A stretch of DNA of 64,000 nucleotides from Crocinitomicaceae bacterium (GTDB lineage Bacteria; Bacteroidota; Bacteroidia; Flavobacteriales_D; Crocinitomicaceae): the NCBI GenBank assembly GCA_018402525.1, contig JAGYIR010000010.1:1-64000 (forward strand), given 5' to 3'. Below the pieces are notes generated by a model that searched no databases, was not told where the DNA came from, and saw only the letters and a list, made by a program, of their open reading frames with translations. The translations under genes were made by a program, and so were the position numbers. Of the stretch, positions 30,921 through 41,672 are shown piece by piece. Positions within the stretch are counted from its first letter, which is position 1. Each line of letters opens with the position of its first letter.

Positions 30921-33149
30921 TCAATGAATATTATTTTCGCAAGCAAGTGATCTAATGAGTGATTCTTCGACACTGTCGTAAAAGTTCTCAACTCCCTGTC
31001 CCCCATATGCTTTGGGGATGACAGATTCATGCATCACTTCCCTCAAGGCAGGTAGAATTTTGCTCTCCTTACTGATGACTCGGATCTTCCTCGCTGTGTG
31101 TGGATCCAGAAGCGGCTTCGCCATACTCCATAGAGCGCTAAAAAACCGTGGTATATTTATAATGAATGCCTTTGCCATCCTTTCTGGGTAGTGGTTTTCA
31201 AGCACATCCATCATTTGCTTTCCGAGGTGTACAGCCTCAGAATCAGCAATGTCGGAAAACCCTATACCTTTCATGTCATATATCCTAATGAACTGACCTT
31301 TTGGAAATTCAGTTGGGTCGAGCACTCTGGTTATCCATTCAAGGACAAACACAAACTGATGAATGATTTCCTCCGAGTTTTCAGGAACGATGCCTTTCCT
31401 TCTGAGTGCCACCATTGTTTCTCTGAACTTTCCCATACCTTCAACGACAACCGGCATACCGTCCTTTGATCGACCAATCACTGCATGAACGTAGTTCTGT
31501 TTCAGCAGATTGAAATAAGGAATAGGTGCTTGAAGAATAGTGTCCACAGAGTGTTCAGCCCTCCATTCTGCAGTTGTCCTAAGTCGCTGCATCGCAAATT
31601 GGCGGTCACCTTTGCAAGCAGCAATATATCGCTTGTAAAGATCGATATTGATTGCTTGGCTGATCTGACTGAGTCTCTTCAGTTGATTTGCTTCCTCTTC
31701 CGTCACAGATATTGCGGTCGTTGAAATGGGTTCATGCAGCAGCATCTCATACTGTTGCATTTTCAACTTGGATACTTTCACAGACCTCCGTACTGAAGTA
31801 TTTGTCAAGCTGTATAGCCTTGTAGATTGCAAAGACATGCTCTTAAACGCACGTGATCCACGTTCCTGTTCTGAAACCTCATTGTGTTGATTGAAATCAT
31901 TACCTGATGAAACCTTTGCCTCTTCTACGATCGCAGATGCATGATATATCAAAGAGAAAGTTATCACAGAATCTTTCCGAATCCTTGGAGAAAACAAAAG
32001 CAGGATAGATATCAACAAAGTTGCCACCATTGCAGCAACCAATACTAGTGGTTCTTGGATTCCAAGCCAACTCTGGATCAACAAACCCAGCAGGGCTGCT
32101 ACTGATGAAAACATTACATGCCTGGAAGACACCAATCTGCTGCGAGATTCAGATTCCTCTAGTCGTCTTTCCATTGCCAGCGAGTACTCGATGCTGATGG
32201 AGTAATTAGGAAGATATGTCTCAGTCTCTAGAACTGGCTGTGCCTTCACGTTGTCTTTCTGATGGCCCTCCTCAGTACACTTTCTTATAATATCCGATAC
32301 TCTTACTGAAGCTTGACATGGTCCAAAAGGACTTGATAAAGTGAACACTATCAAAGTTGTGCCGACTGTCTGTTCCAAAACGGATACTTGTATCCGTTGG
32401 CCTGTTTTGGGAAATTCAGAGAGTAACACGTTCCTGGAAGTTCGCTGTGCACCTGTATCCATTTTGACTACCGTCAGTAGTGTGGGCTCCTTGACGAAAG
32501 GCAGTCCATCATTCAGCCACGAGATGGCATTTTGTAGTCGCAACCTATGATATTCCATCTTTTCCATCAACTCTGCAGCTTCCCTTTCACTCCGCATGAT
32601 AAAACTAGATGATACTGATCTCACATCAGGCGAATCATTGAAAACATCTGAAATTGATCCAGATTTGTCTCGCATGCTCCTGCTCTGCTGCTCTGGAAGA
32701 AGAAGCTTTTGTGGCGAGAGGAAGCCAAAGACTGTCTTATTGTGGGTCTGCACTTTGGATTCCTCAGCTTGAAAAACTGAGATGAAGTAGTGAATGACGA
32801 GCTTCCTACCATTTGATTGAATCTCTTTGATTTTCGAGAACGGAAGCGAGTACATCAAAGTATCTACATCTCCAGCTTTTACAGACTCCTCATCCACATT
32901 CAATATTTGCGGGTCCAATAAGGCAACAGAATCAGTTGCGACCACTAGTAATTTTGCATCTTCTTCTTTCAGTTGTATCTCACACGAATTTTCTGTCGCC
33001 AAGCCTGTGGTATCTTTATGGAACAGATTAGACAATTTGTTGTGAGCTACTTTCAACCCGCTGCCTTGCTTGCGCTGATCCACCTTCTCGACCCCATCCC
33101 CCGTCCAAACTTTGGATATAAGCAAAGACGTGTGCCCCGAGGTGTCCAT
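30921..33149 (-). CDS. Membrane-anchored CRAL-TRIO (Sec14-like) protein
   Basis: Predicted lipid-binding/transfer protein. Single exon, 742 aa. The N-terminal 330 residues are mostly beta/helical and not assigned (a PH/GRAM-like fold is possible: VVATDSVALLDP, SLPFSKIKEIQSNGRKLVIH). Two hydrophobic segments lie at about 345-361 and 366-387 (VMFSSVAALLGLLIQSW; PLVLVAAMVATLLISILLLF), a probable hairpin. The C-terminal CRAL-TRIO region has the N-lobe around YKRYIAACKGDRQFAMQRLR and the lipid-binding lobe with GMPVVVEGMGKF, IRIYDMKGIGF, MMDVLENHYPERMAKAFIIN and VIPKAYGG. The hairpin ahead of a Sec14 domain is unusual among plant Sec14 proteins, which are mostly soluble or carry a nodulin/GOLD domain. 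Confidence 0.82.
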   Translation of the reverse strand: MDTSGHTSLLISKVWTGDGVEKVDQRKQGSGLKVAHNKLSNLFHKDTTGLATENSCEIQLKEEDAKLLVVATDSVALLDPQILNVDEESVKAGDVDTLMYSLPFSKIKEIQSNGRKLVIHYFISVFQAEESKVQTHNKTVFGFLSPQKLLLPEQQSRSMRDKSGSISDVFNDSPDVRSVSSSFIMRSEREAAELMEKMEYHRLRLQNAISWLNDGLPFVKEPTLLTVVKMDTGAQRTSRNVLLSEFPKTGQRIQVSVLEQTVGTTLIVFTLSSPFGPCQASVRVSDIIRKCTEEGHQKDNVKAQPVLETETYLPNYSISIEYSLAMERRLEESESRSRLVSSRHVMFSSVAALLGLLIQSWLGIQEPLVLVAAMVATLLISILLLFSPRIRKDSVITFSLIYHASAIVEEAKVSSGNDFNQHNEVSEQERGSRAFKSMSLQSTRLYSLTNTSVRRSVKVSKLKMQQYEMLLHEPISTTAISVTEEEANQLKRLSQISQAINIDLYKRYIAACKGDRQFAMQRLRTTAEWRAEHSVDTILQAPIPYFNLLKQNYVHAVIGRSKDGMPVVVEGMGKFRETMVALRRKGIVPENSEEIIHQFVFVLEWITRVLDPTEFPKGQFIRIYDMKGIGFSDIADSEAVHLGKQMMDVLENHYPERMAKAFIINIPRFFSALWSMAKPLLDPHTARKIRVISKESKILPALREVMHESVIPKAYGGQGVENFYDSVEESLIRSLACENNIH

Positions 33150-33450
33150 TTTGTTAAAGATGAAGACTTCCCCAACAGAACAACAGAAAGAACAAGTTCA
33201 CAAAGTGGTGAACCTCGGCGACCTCATGATACAAAGGTCAACCCAAAGTCTAAGAACCCTTTTCAAGAATAGATTCTGTAGGAAATCTTGTAAAATTCCA
33301 TAGAACCCGATCATTGAATGGTTCATCACCCAAAAGAGATGGATCCGGTGACTGTCAATTTGACAGAGTCGGATGAGATGATCATTATGGCATGGCGAAG
33401 GTGGCATTTCTTAAAATAAATAAGACATTAGCATGTAGATATAAGTACTC
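33150..33450. promoter_or_regulatory. Divergent promoter between Sec14-like and ALG14 genes
   Basis: 301 bp between two outward-facing start codons. No ORF with coding character or recognisable motif. Confidence 0.4.
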
Positions 33451-34179
33451 ATGATGTCATGGGGTAGTGGTGTGGCAGTGCTGTTATGTTCCATTTGCTT
33501 GCTGTTCGGATTCACATGGCTTTTGGTCAAACTGGGGACTCTAGGGTCGCAAAAAAATAGCGAACGAGTATCTACATCGCTAATGGTGGTTTTGGGATCT
33601 GGTAGGTTTACATACATTGTTCTTAATGTGAAAATTGGGGCAGAGTGTGTTGGGCATGTTCAAAAAGTACCTCTGTGTTATTCAAGCGTAGGGGGGCATA
33701 CAGCTGAAATGATACATCTCTTACACTCTATGGATTTAAAGAACCGATTTCCTACCCGATGCTATGTTGTGGCTGAGACCGATCCCATGAGTGAAGAGAA
33801 AGCAAGACTATTTGAAAAGGACAGACAACAGGACTTTGTAATTGACCACGTTCCAAGAAGCAGAGAAGTTGGGCAAAAGTATGCCACATCAGTATTGAGC
33901 ACTTTGCATGCTCTAGTATTCGCTGCCATGCTTGTTTTGCGTCACCGGCCTAGAGTGTTGCTGGTGAATGGACCAGGGACCTGCCTCCCTATTGCTTTTT
34001 GCTGCAAGATTCTCTGTAGTTGTCAAGTCGTCTATATTGAGAGTATAGCAAGAGTGGATAAGTTATCTTTGACAGGGAGAATCCTGTATGTTACGAAATT
34101 GGCAGACATGTTTTATGTGCAATGGGAGGAACTACAGCAGAGGTTGCCCAGGTCAAAATATGTTGGCAGGGTGTACTAG
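33451..34179 (+). CDS. ALG14: ALG14, membrane subunit of the second N-glycan GlcNAc transferase
   Basis: ER membrane protein that recruits ALG13 to add the second GlcNAc to dolichol-PP-GlcNAc. Exons 33451-33601 and 33692-34179, phase 1, 212 aa. Splicing out the 90-nt intron joins VVLGSG and GHTAEM, the family's catalytic-region motif VVLGSGGHTAEM. The intron is a multiple of three and has no stop, so unspliced RNA would also translate but would break this motif. The N-terminal anchor is VLLCSICLLFGFTWLLV. Other blocks are VLLVNGPGTCLPIAF, VYIESIARVDKLSLTGR and MFYVQWEEL. The stop lies 23 bp from that of the convergent RSH1-like gene. Confidence 0.93.
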   Translation: MMSWGSGVAVLLCSICLLFGFTWLLVKLGTLGSQKNSERVSTSLMVVLGSGRFTYIVLNVKIGAECVGHVQKVPLCYSSVGGHTAEMIHLLHSMDLKNRFPTRCYVVAETDPMSEEKARLFEKDRQQDFVIDHVPRSREVGQKYATSVLSTLHALVFAAMLVLRHRPRVLLVNGPGTCLPIAFCCKILCSCQVVYIESIARVDKLSLTGRILYVTKLADMFYVQWEELQQRLPRSKYVGRVY

Positions 34180-34202
34180 ATCAATTCAAACAACTCACAA
34201 TT

Positions 34203-36714
34203 TTACAGGGTACTAATTTCATTGTTGTGCAAGTAACATCCTGCCCTCCAAGACTGCACACAGTTGACTTGACTCAGCCTCTCCAAAAGAGTGGGAAGAA
34301 GATGTATTGGCCCTTCCAACTCATAATTCATTGAAAAAATATTTGTTGTTTTCTCCTTTGATCCGCTATACGATAAAATGTTGTGATTATATCGTGAGAT
34401 CACATTTGAAATATCTGCTAGCAAGCCGGACCTATCGACGCATTGGATGCTCAGCCAATATGACTGTGAACTAGTGATATCTGCAACATTGTTACGATTG
34501 AGCAGATTATCCACAGCCACCTCATCTGATGGTCCCATGAAACCAGAATTTTCCTTCAAAAATTTTAAAATTTTATGCCTAGCGCTCTTTGTTTGCGCAG
34601 CATCCAACCATTGTCGATGCCTTCTCACAATGTTTGCATTTGCTGGACCCTTGTAAGTGATCACCTCTACGACTTCTGCATTAGCAAGCCTATGTTCTGC
34701 TGGAACAATTTTACCATTCACCCTTGCTGCAACCATTGTGTTCCCTATATCCGTATGGATATGGTATGCAAAGTCTACAACAGATGCTCCCTTGGGTAAA
34801 CGCATCACTTGACCTGATGGGGTGAACACGAATACACCTTGTCCAAGCAGATCACCTGTTACACAGGCAACAAATTCTTTTGCTGACAGAGTTCCCAAAA
34901 ATTCTTCTTGCCACTGCCTGATCGAATTAAGCCAATTAATCCTGCGGGTCATCGAGTAAGAGTCTAATTTTTGTGGAGACATGCTCAGCCTTCCATTGAA
35001 AACTGCTTGGTCCTCCTTTTCCCTGACAGGAAATCCTCCCACATGATTACTCGTGATAATTCCTTCAGCGTTGTTCCCATCTTCTTCGACACTGTCATGG
35101 TTTGACCTGGAAAATTCATCTGCACACTGCCACGAATCAATCGCAATTCCAAATTGTGCTAGTCTCTCCATCTCTCCGGTTTTGATCTGTATTTCGATTG
35201 GAAATAGAGCCTGTGAGTACTTTCCCTTGCTTACCTTGCCACCATTTGAGCTATCATTTGGAATGACCAGCCCTGTTGGTATCACTGTCGTATGCAGTGA
35301 TTGGTAATTGTTGGGCTTTGGGGTAGCTATATAATCCTTCATTGATCCAGGTATTGGCGCCCAAAATGAGTGAATAAGCCCCATTGCATGGTAGCACAGT
35401 TGTCTCTCTGATGCAGCTGCACCTACAGCATCACAGGATGTCGATTTCACAGGATCCAAGATTACTCGGATCTGTGCAATTTCAGAAATCTCACGGATGG
35501 ATCTTCCACTGTCATGAAGCTTTCTCCAGATACTGTAGAGAGACTTTCTTGATATTTCAATGTGCACTTTTCGAAGTAAATCTGTCAAATATGGGTCATC
35601 TGCCATCCTCCGCTGGAGGTCAAATGATGCAGCCTCTACTGCTATTCTTTGTGACTCCCATACACGATCCACTACACGTCTAGTCATGGCATACTGCTGT
35701 GGCATTGCATAATAGAAACTAAGTTCTTCTAGCTCCTCTTTGATCGTGTAAAGTCCCAGAAGCCTTGCTAGTGGGGAGAACACCTCTAATGTTTCTTGAG
35801 CAATCCTCCGCTGCTTGTTTTGAGGCATCGATGCCATTGTTCTCATGTTATGCAACCGATCTGCCAGTTTTACTACAATTATGCGAACTTCTTCCGTCAT
35901 GGCAAGGAACAGGAACTGCAAATCCTGTGCTTTGGTATCAGATTTTGTTAAGCAGTTGGACTGTTCTTCTGCTGCACCCTTGGATCTCTCAGGATGATGA
36001 GTGGGAAGCTTACTAAACTTTGTCTCTCCTTCCACAATGCGTTGCACCGATTGGCCGAAATAAAATCCGATCTCTTCAAGTCCAACTGTCTCACCACAGT
36101 CTTCAACAGTGTCATGAAGCAAACCAGCAATAAGAGAGTCTGAATCCATGCGAAGCTCCGCAAGAATACGTGTAACTTCTACAGGATGTGTGATAAAAGG
36201 CTCACCGCTCTTTCTACTCTGGCCTTCATGCGCATCAAACGCGAGAGACAATGCCTCCCTCACCAAACCCTTCTCCTGTGGAGGTATGTATCCAAGCATG
36301 GGCATAAGCCTTGTATTCCATAGGTATTCCTCGGTTATATCCTCTTGTTTCATTCTTTGGTAAAATCCATAGTCCATCAACCCAACAGAAGGACTGTTGT
36401 GCGAGACGCATATCCTGTCTTGCCCTCGCGCTCCGTCAAAACATTGTTGCACAGTGCAAAACCGTCTGTCGTTTCTTCTGACCAAATTGAATAGTTTCTT
36501 CCTCCTCTCAGCACACACCAATGGTGAAAAATGAGTACTATTACCTGCGAACGAGACTCACGGTTCACAGAGGCTACCTCGCCAGCCAACGTACCGACAC
36601 CAACAGCCCTGAGCAGGGACTAGGAGTGTCATAAAACGATACAATAAACGTACCTGATCTTGTCGATGGCGTACTCTGCCCCAACGGACTTCTCGCAGCA
36701 CCACCTCGGTTCAT
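34203..36714 (-). CDS. RelA/SpoT homologue, RSH1-like (HD, synthetase-like, TGS, ACT)
   Basis: Plastid-type (p)ppGpp enzyme. Exons 36714-36654 and 36544-34203 joined by a 109-nt phase-1 intron, 800 aa. The HD hydrolase domain is intact: THPVEV, LLHDTVED (about 163-169) and KLADRLHNMRTM. The synthetase domain looks degenerate as in plant RSH1: ISRKSLYSIWRKL lacks the usual Gly, and AQIRVILDP replaces the D-R-A-R block, although NYQSLHT and EIQIKT remain. A TGS domain (VFVFTPSGQVMRLPKGASVV) and ACT domain (IQCVDRSGLLADISNVISRY) follow. I infer that it mainly hydrolyses (p)ppGpp. The rebuilt N-terminus (MNRGGAARSPLGQSTPSTRS) is Ser/Arg-rich like a transit peptide. An RSH4-like gene lies directly upstream on the same strand. 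Confidence 0.9.
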
Positions 36715-37061
36715 CTTCTCTGTCGAGGTCACCTTTGCAACTGTTGGAGAGCTAGCGTCATTGTATCTACATGACCAAACGTATTTTATATTTTATATTA
36801 TCAATTGGGTGATAACAGTTCCGTCTAATCTGACATCAGTCAGAGATAGGAAGTTCACTTTGGCATCTCATGAGGAAAGATGGGAGTCCAAACATTGGCC
36901 AATTGGCCTTGCAAGGTGGCCACCATGGTGACGGTGGTGGGATTGCTTACAGCCAGTTGAATCATTCTTTGACTGCAATTTTGCACATATTGAATATGCT
37001 GATGCTGGTGTGAACAGAATTAGTTGCAGCAGTACAATTACAATACGTTCAATTCATGAGA
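36715..37061. promoter_or_regulatory. Spacer between the two RSH genes
   Basis: 347 bp between the RSH4-like stop and the RSH1-like start, both on the minus strand; it should hold the RSH1 promoter. The minus-strand sequence has no other ORF. AT-rich TATATT-type bases occur around 36780-36800. Confidence 0.4.
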
Positions 37062-39665
37062 TTAAATACGAACTGGATCATGTGTGAGGACAACAAAATC
37101 GCCATCTTTCAAAAGAGTACTTTTCGTAACCAGCTTGTTGTTCACATTGATAAAATCTTCAGGTTCAGAGTTCGAGGGCACAGCCAGAGTTGTGTCCCAT
37201 AACCCACCTGCAGTAGTTCCTTTCGGAACCCTGATAATCTTGCCACTAGGCCAAAGCAACACCATAATGTCTCTTTGAAATGTTGCCTCGAGCCCCACTT
37301 CTTCCACATTCCGACTTCTCGTTACTTCGTCCTCTACATCAATGCCCCATTCAATCATGGATCGAAGGAGTTTTATTCTATTATTCATGTAAGTATTCTC
37401 TTCCTCGCCCTTAGAAGTATGTGGTGGCGAAATGGAGCGGCAGTCTGGAGGGCTACGATTGTCTTTTTCTGGCAGTTGCAACAAAACACAGGTTGTCGCA
37501 AATTTATGCCCAAATCTGTCCATCTGGTGGTATTTTCCATCTGAACACAAGGTGAAAAGCTCTAACGTAACATTCATATCCCCTTGAGAGGGTGAGAAGT
37601 ATCCCTTATCAGTCACGTATGAGTACAAGTGCTCATAAAGCTCAGAATCTGCAGTAATTGGAGAACCATTGCCCACAGACTTATTAGCATAGGATGATGC
37701 TACGAGTAGCCTACTACCATTCGGCTCTGTTTTGATCACTACTCCATCTCTAAGGTTTCCACTGGCAGATATCCTGAGTACAGGGTGACCTGGAACAAAA
37801 GATGGCAGGCCATCTACACCTTCCTGCCTACTCTCAGACTTCTCTTTGTAAGCCCAGTGAGCTGCTTTACCGTACTCTGCTTCTTCATGCATCGTGGATG
37901 TCCTGATCTGGACTTCCATGGGTATTCCTCCCGGGCCTAGGACGGCGGTGTGAAGAGACTGATACCCAGAAGGTTTGGGGACGGCAATATAGTCATCATC
38001 TTCGCCTGGCACTTTCCTCCAGAGCCTATGAACAGCAGGAAGCACTTTGTAACAAATTTCAATCGCATCTTTTTCATTCGCTCCACATTTATCATCGACA
38101 ACGACTCTAAGAGCTCTTAGATCATATACTTCAGCGAGTGGAACACCCTTTCTGGCCATCTTCTTAAACGAAGAGTACATACTTTTTATCCTACCCTGCA
38201 CACTGATCTCCAGATTTGTTGCAATGCCCTCTATTATCAGCTCTTGCAAAAGAGCTTTGGCACATCTTTTCAGTACTTCTAAACCTCGCCTAGCACCAGG
38301 GGCAATTCTAATTCTCTCCATGTTGAATGTTGACACATCAAATGGCAAAACTGTGGAAATCAAATCCCTGACCTCTATTTGATCATCTGTCAGAAATGAT
38401 GTAGAATCAAAATATCCTGAAAGAGATGAGGCATTCCACTCTCCTTCATTTTGCATGCTGGCACTGGATGAACCCATCAACTCTGGGTTACCACTAATGC
38501 AGCTCCCAACATTGCCGCTGCCTCGTGATTTCTCGCTGACGAGGTCCATATTGATCATAGATATATCTGCAATCGTTTCGATACCCCACAGCTGCTCTAA
38601 ATCTCCACGTAGAGCAACATAAGCTGATGGCTCCAGAACTGCAAAGCACAAATCTTCCAACTCACTCTTCAATGCAAACATCCCTAATCTCTCTGCAAGG
38701 GAGCACCAGATCTTCTGTGTTTCTTCTGCCACTGCCCTTTGCTTGTCTGGCCCCAAAGCATACACTGTCCTCATATTATGAAGTCTGTCGGCTAATTTGA
38801 TCACAATGACCAGAGGCTCGGACACCATAGTGACAATCATAGCTCTTAGCTTATCAATCTGTTTGGCAGTCTGCTTTTCCTGCTTCAATCTCAACTTCCG
38901 TCTCACGAGTTGGTTGGTCGCACTTAGCTGACTCACTTTGGTTACCATTGACATGACGTGTTCCCCAAACAACTGTCCAATGTAATCAGGCTGAATTTCG
39001 CCATCGTCAATGACATCATGGAGAATTGCTGTGATAACAGCTTCTTCTGCTCTCGAGTCTTCTTCGTATGGTGACAGTAAGGCTTCAACAATCAAAGCTG
39101 TTTCGATGCAATGGGTAATATAAGGCTGACCAGTTTTTCGAAACTGCCCTGCATGTGCCTTTGTTGCCACAGCTACAGCCTCTTTGACCCTCTCTCGTCC
39201 GAAGAACTTTGACTGAGACACGTCGATTCCAAATAGCTCATCCGCACCAGTAAACCCATCCTCTTCTGATGCATATCCACTCTCCAAGGCTGTAGATAAC
39301 ATCAAGGGCTCCATTTGAGCCCACAGGGAACGAGCACCAGCAATAAACACACTGCCCATCGCTACCGAAGCAACTAGAGCGCTCAGTAAAACAGTTGTTT
39401 CGTCCTTGCTCTGCATCGCAGTCCACCCGAGAAAAGCATCATAGCACCCGTGTAAAGAACGAGGGGACCCTACACACATCCCCCCTGCACTTTTGAACCA
39501 CCATTGATACACAGCTATTGCCCCTCTGCGACTACGAATATATTCCGAAGAAATTTGACCGAAATATTTCCGCCGTGGGAGATGGTATTGTATTATGGTC
39601 CGGCACGGGCTTGCCATCCCAACTCGAGGACAAAAAGCTATCTCAGGGTAGCAGGGTGCGTACAT
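37062..39665 (-). CDS. RelA/SpoT homologue, RSH4-like, with intact synthetase domain
   Basis: Second (p)ppGpp enzyme. Single exon, 867 aa (ATG at 39665; a second Met at residue 17 starts MASPCRTIIQYHLPRRKYFG, a better transit-peptide start). A hydrophobic segment (LLSALVASVAMGSVFIAGA) lies near 95. The HD region keeps AGQFRKTGQPYITH, ILHDVIDD (Glu to Asp in the second acidic position) and KLADRLHNMRT. The synthetase domain is complete: VQGRIKSMYSSFKKM, YDLRALRVVVDD, VPKPSGYQSLHTAVLG and MEVQIRTSTMHEEAEYGKAA. A C-terminal TGS-like domain (DIMVLLWPSGKIIRVPKGTT) is present and no ACT domain. The RSH4 assignment comes from this layout, not from a tree. I infer that it is the main synthetase of the pair. 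Confidence 0.88.
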   Translation of the reverse strand: MYAPCYPEIAFCPRVGMASPCRTIIQYHLPRRKYFGQISSEYIRSRRGAIAVYQWWFKSAGGMCVGSPRSLHGCYDAFLGWTAMQSKDETTVLLSALVASVAMGSVFIAGARSLWAQMEPLMLSTALESGYASEEDGFTGADELFGIDVSQSKFFGRERVKEAVAVATKAHAGQFRKTGQPYITHCIETALIVEALLSPYEEDSRAEEAVITAILHDVIDDGEIQPDYIGQLFGEHVMSMVTKVSQLSATNQLVRRKLRLKQEKQTAKQIDKLRAMIVTMVSEPLVIVIKLADRLHNMRTVYALGPDKQRAVAEETQKIWCSLAERLGMFALKSELEDLCFAVLEPSAYVALRGDLEQLWGIETIADISMINMDLVSEKSRGSGNVGSCISGNPELMGSSSASMQNEGEWNASSLSGYFDSTSFLTDDQIEVRDLISTVLPFDVSTFNMERIRIAPGARRGLEVLKRCAKALLQELIIEGIATNLEISVQGRIKSMYSSFKKMARKGVPLAEVYDLRALRVVVDDKCGANEKDAIEICYKVLPAVHRLWRKVPGEDDDYIAVPKPSGYQSLHTAVLGPGGIPMEVQIRTSTMHEEAEYGKAAHWAYKEKSESRQEGVDGLPSFVPGHPVLRISASGNLRDGVVIKTEPNGSRLLVASSYANKSVGNGSPITADSELYEHLYSYVTDKGYFSPSQGDMNVTLELFTLCSDGKYHQMDRFGHKFATTCVLLQLPEKDNRSPPDCRSISPPHTSKGEEENTYMNNRIKLLRSMIEWGIDVEDEVTRSRNVEEVGLEATFQRDIMVLLWPSGKIIRVPKGTTAGGLWDTTLAVPSNSEPEDFINVNNKLVTKSTLLKDGDFVVLTHDPVRI

Positions 39666-40166
39666 CTACGTTGTATTATGCATCGATACAGGGTTGTAAG
39701 GCATTAAGAATCAAAAAATATTATAATTTTTCACGTTTTGACCGGCATCAAGTGCCTGGTTTTGTTTTCCAATCTGGGCCCTGATTCTTTCTTTTCCTAA
39801 AAAGCTTATTGTTTGTCTAGACCTACAATCGGCACTGTGGTGCCGGAATGCTCCTCACCCAGGGTGACATAGAGGTTGCAGTACCCATCTGGATCAAGTA
39901 TCATCCGTTGTTCCAGCTGCGCTGCCGATCATGATGGCCACCTAGCCTAAAGGCTACAAAAGCATGCTCTGCGCAGAGGGACATCATGCAGATCTGTACG
40001 CTAGAGTAGATGAAATGAAGTCATCCAGGCAGCTCAACCCTGGTTCGATCGTCAAATAAACCTTCATCATGATATTTGTATCTCGTTATCTCAAGCACTA
40101 TACCTCATTGACAAGGACAGCGGTTGAAATGTCATAGGTTTGTTGGGACTGTCAACACGTAGTCGG
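39666..40166. promoter_or_regulatory. Divergent intergenic region
   Basis: 501 bp between the RSH4-like and ARM-like gene starts. It has a GGTTCGATC string at 40042-40050 reminiscent of a tRNA B box, but no matching T-arm or acceptor stem. No gene is supported. Confidence 0.4.
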
Positions 40167-41672
40167 ATGAATCGTTCAGACTCTCCTAGCCCTCGGAGGG
40201 CTTCGGGTGGTGAGGAAATAACATCGACGTATAGAGCAATGTACGGTGGCCCTACTGGATCTTCTCTCAGCAGGTACGGAGGACTACTGGCAAGTGATTC
40301 ACGACGCCCACAGTCACACTGGTATCTTTCTTGATTTTGTAGTTGGAAGTCGTCTTTGAGCCCTCAATTGTCACCAAAAGCGGGGAGTGCGAGTAAAGGT
40401 GATGATCCATTGGAACGTGAAGTTGAAGTGGAGCAGCCCTCACTGGCAGGTTTGGTGGAAGACCTGCGCATCTCACACGTGCCTGAGGAAGAAAATCCCC
40501 AAGACCAAAGAGACTCTTGTGGTGGATTTTTAACTCCGATTAGAGATGGAGCTCGTAGCAGGGAAGGGGGGGATGATTTTGATGTTCGCAACAGTGTGTC
40601 TCTTGCTGTGAGAGATATTTCCATTCTAACTACTGGCAATGCTTCGAGCCAGAAAGATGCTATGCTTTCTCTCGTTACTACTATTAAGCAGAGTTGTGCT
40701 GAAGCTCTTCAGGGAATTCATAGTGCCGGAGGAACACATATTCTTCACACGAATATTTCATCTGCAGACAAGCAAGTGAGGAGATTGTGCACAGAGGGTC
40801 TTGTAGAAATGATGGAAGTGCCAGGAGCTGTTGACGAGATTTTATTGTCGAAAGAAAATTCATCGAGGGTCTTTGGTGCTGCACTTCGTGACTTGCTTCT
40901 GTCTGGTGATGCCATCAGTCAAAGATTGCTGTCAAAACTAATGTCTTCACAAGAAAGGCAGGTAGAGGTCTGTTGTGCCGAGCATAAAATCGTCAGCAAA
41001 TTATTGAAAAAAGTAGAGAAAGACTTCGAAGCCCATCCAGAGGGAGAAAGCAGTGCTTTGGAGTTGCTGCTTTCAATGGTTCAATCCGGACGAGAGTATT
41101 TTCTCAACTCGGCTGTTTGGAATGGTGCATTAGACACATTTATACCATTGCTGTGCTCAGAGAAAATCAGGAGAAAGGATCACGTATTGAACATTGTCTG
41201 GAAGCTTTGTGCAGGTCAAAGAGATGTGGCTAGGATGTTATGCACGCCCAAAGCAATCAAGGGCCTTTCATCCGTGTTGGCTGATCCATCATATTCAATG
41301 AATATTCAATTGGAAGTTTGCCGTTTACTTTTCAAAATCTGCGCAATATCGAGAAAGAAGAGGGATATCAAAGTTGCTCTGCAAGACTATTGCTTGCCGA
41401 GAGTGAGTGAATTGATCCATCAATCAAAATCTGAGTATCAGAATGCACGCTCAACCCACCAGCAACCATGTGCCATGTCGACTGAACAAAGTGTATGGGC
41501 CACATGTGCAGCAATAATATCATTATTAGCACGTGATTCTACACTCTGCTGCCATGTTATATTTCAGGCAGGTGTGCTGCTGCATTGTGTCCGGTTACTC
41601 ACAGAATCCTGCGAATATAGACTCTGCAAAGAGCTTCTGGATGCTTCTGGATCGTATGCAAGCTCCTCCTGA
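40167..41672 (+). CDS. Armadillo-like helical repeat protein
   Basis: Unknown function. Exons 40167-40273 and 40343-41672, phase 2, intron 69 nt, 478 aa. The N-terminal 130 residues are polar and Ser/Pro-rich (SPSPRRASGGEE), probably disordered. From about residue 145 the protein is all-helical with ARM/HEAT-like units: KQVRRLCTEGLVEMMEVPGA, ALELLLSMVQSGREYFLNSA, VLNIVWKLCAGQRDVARML and LEVCRLLFKICAISRKKRD. No U-box, kinase or other domain is attached. It may be an adaptor; the exact family could not be recognised. Confidence 0.65.

Noticed and set aside
40042-40050. tRNA B-box-like GGTTCGATC
   Set aside because: No T-arm pairing, no A box and no acceptor stem around it.
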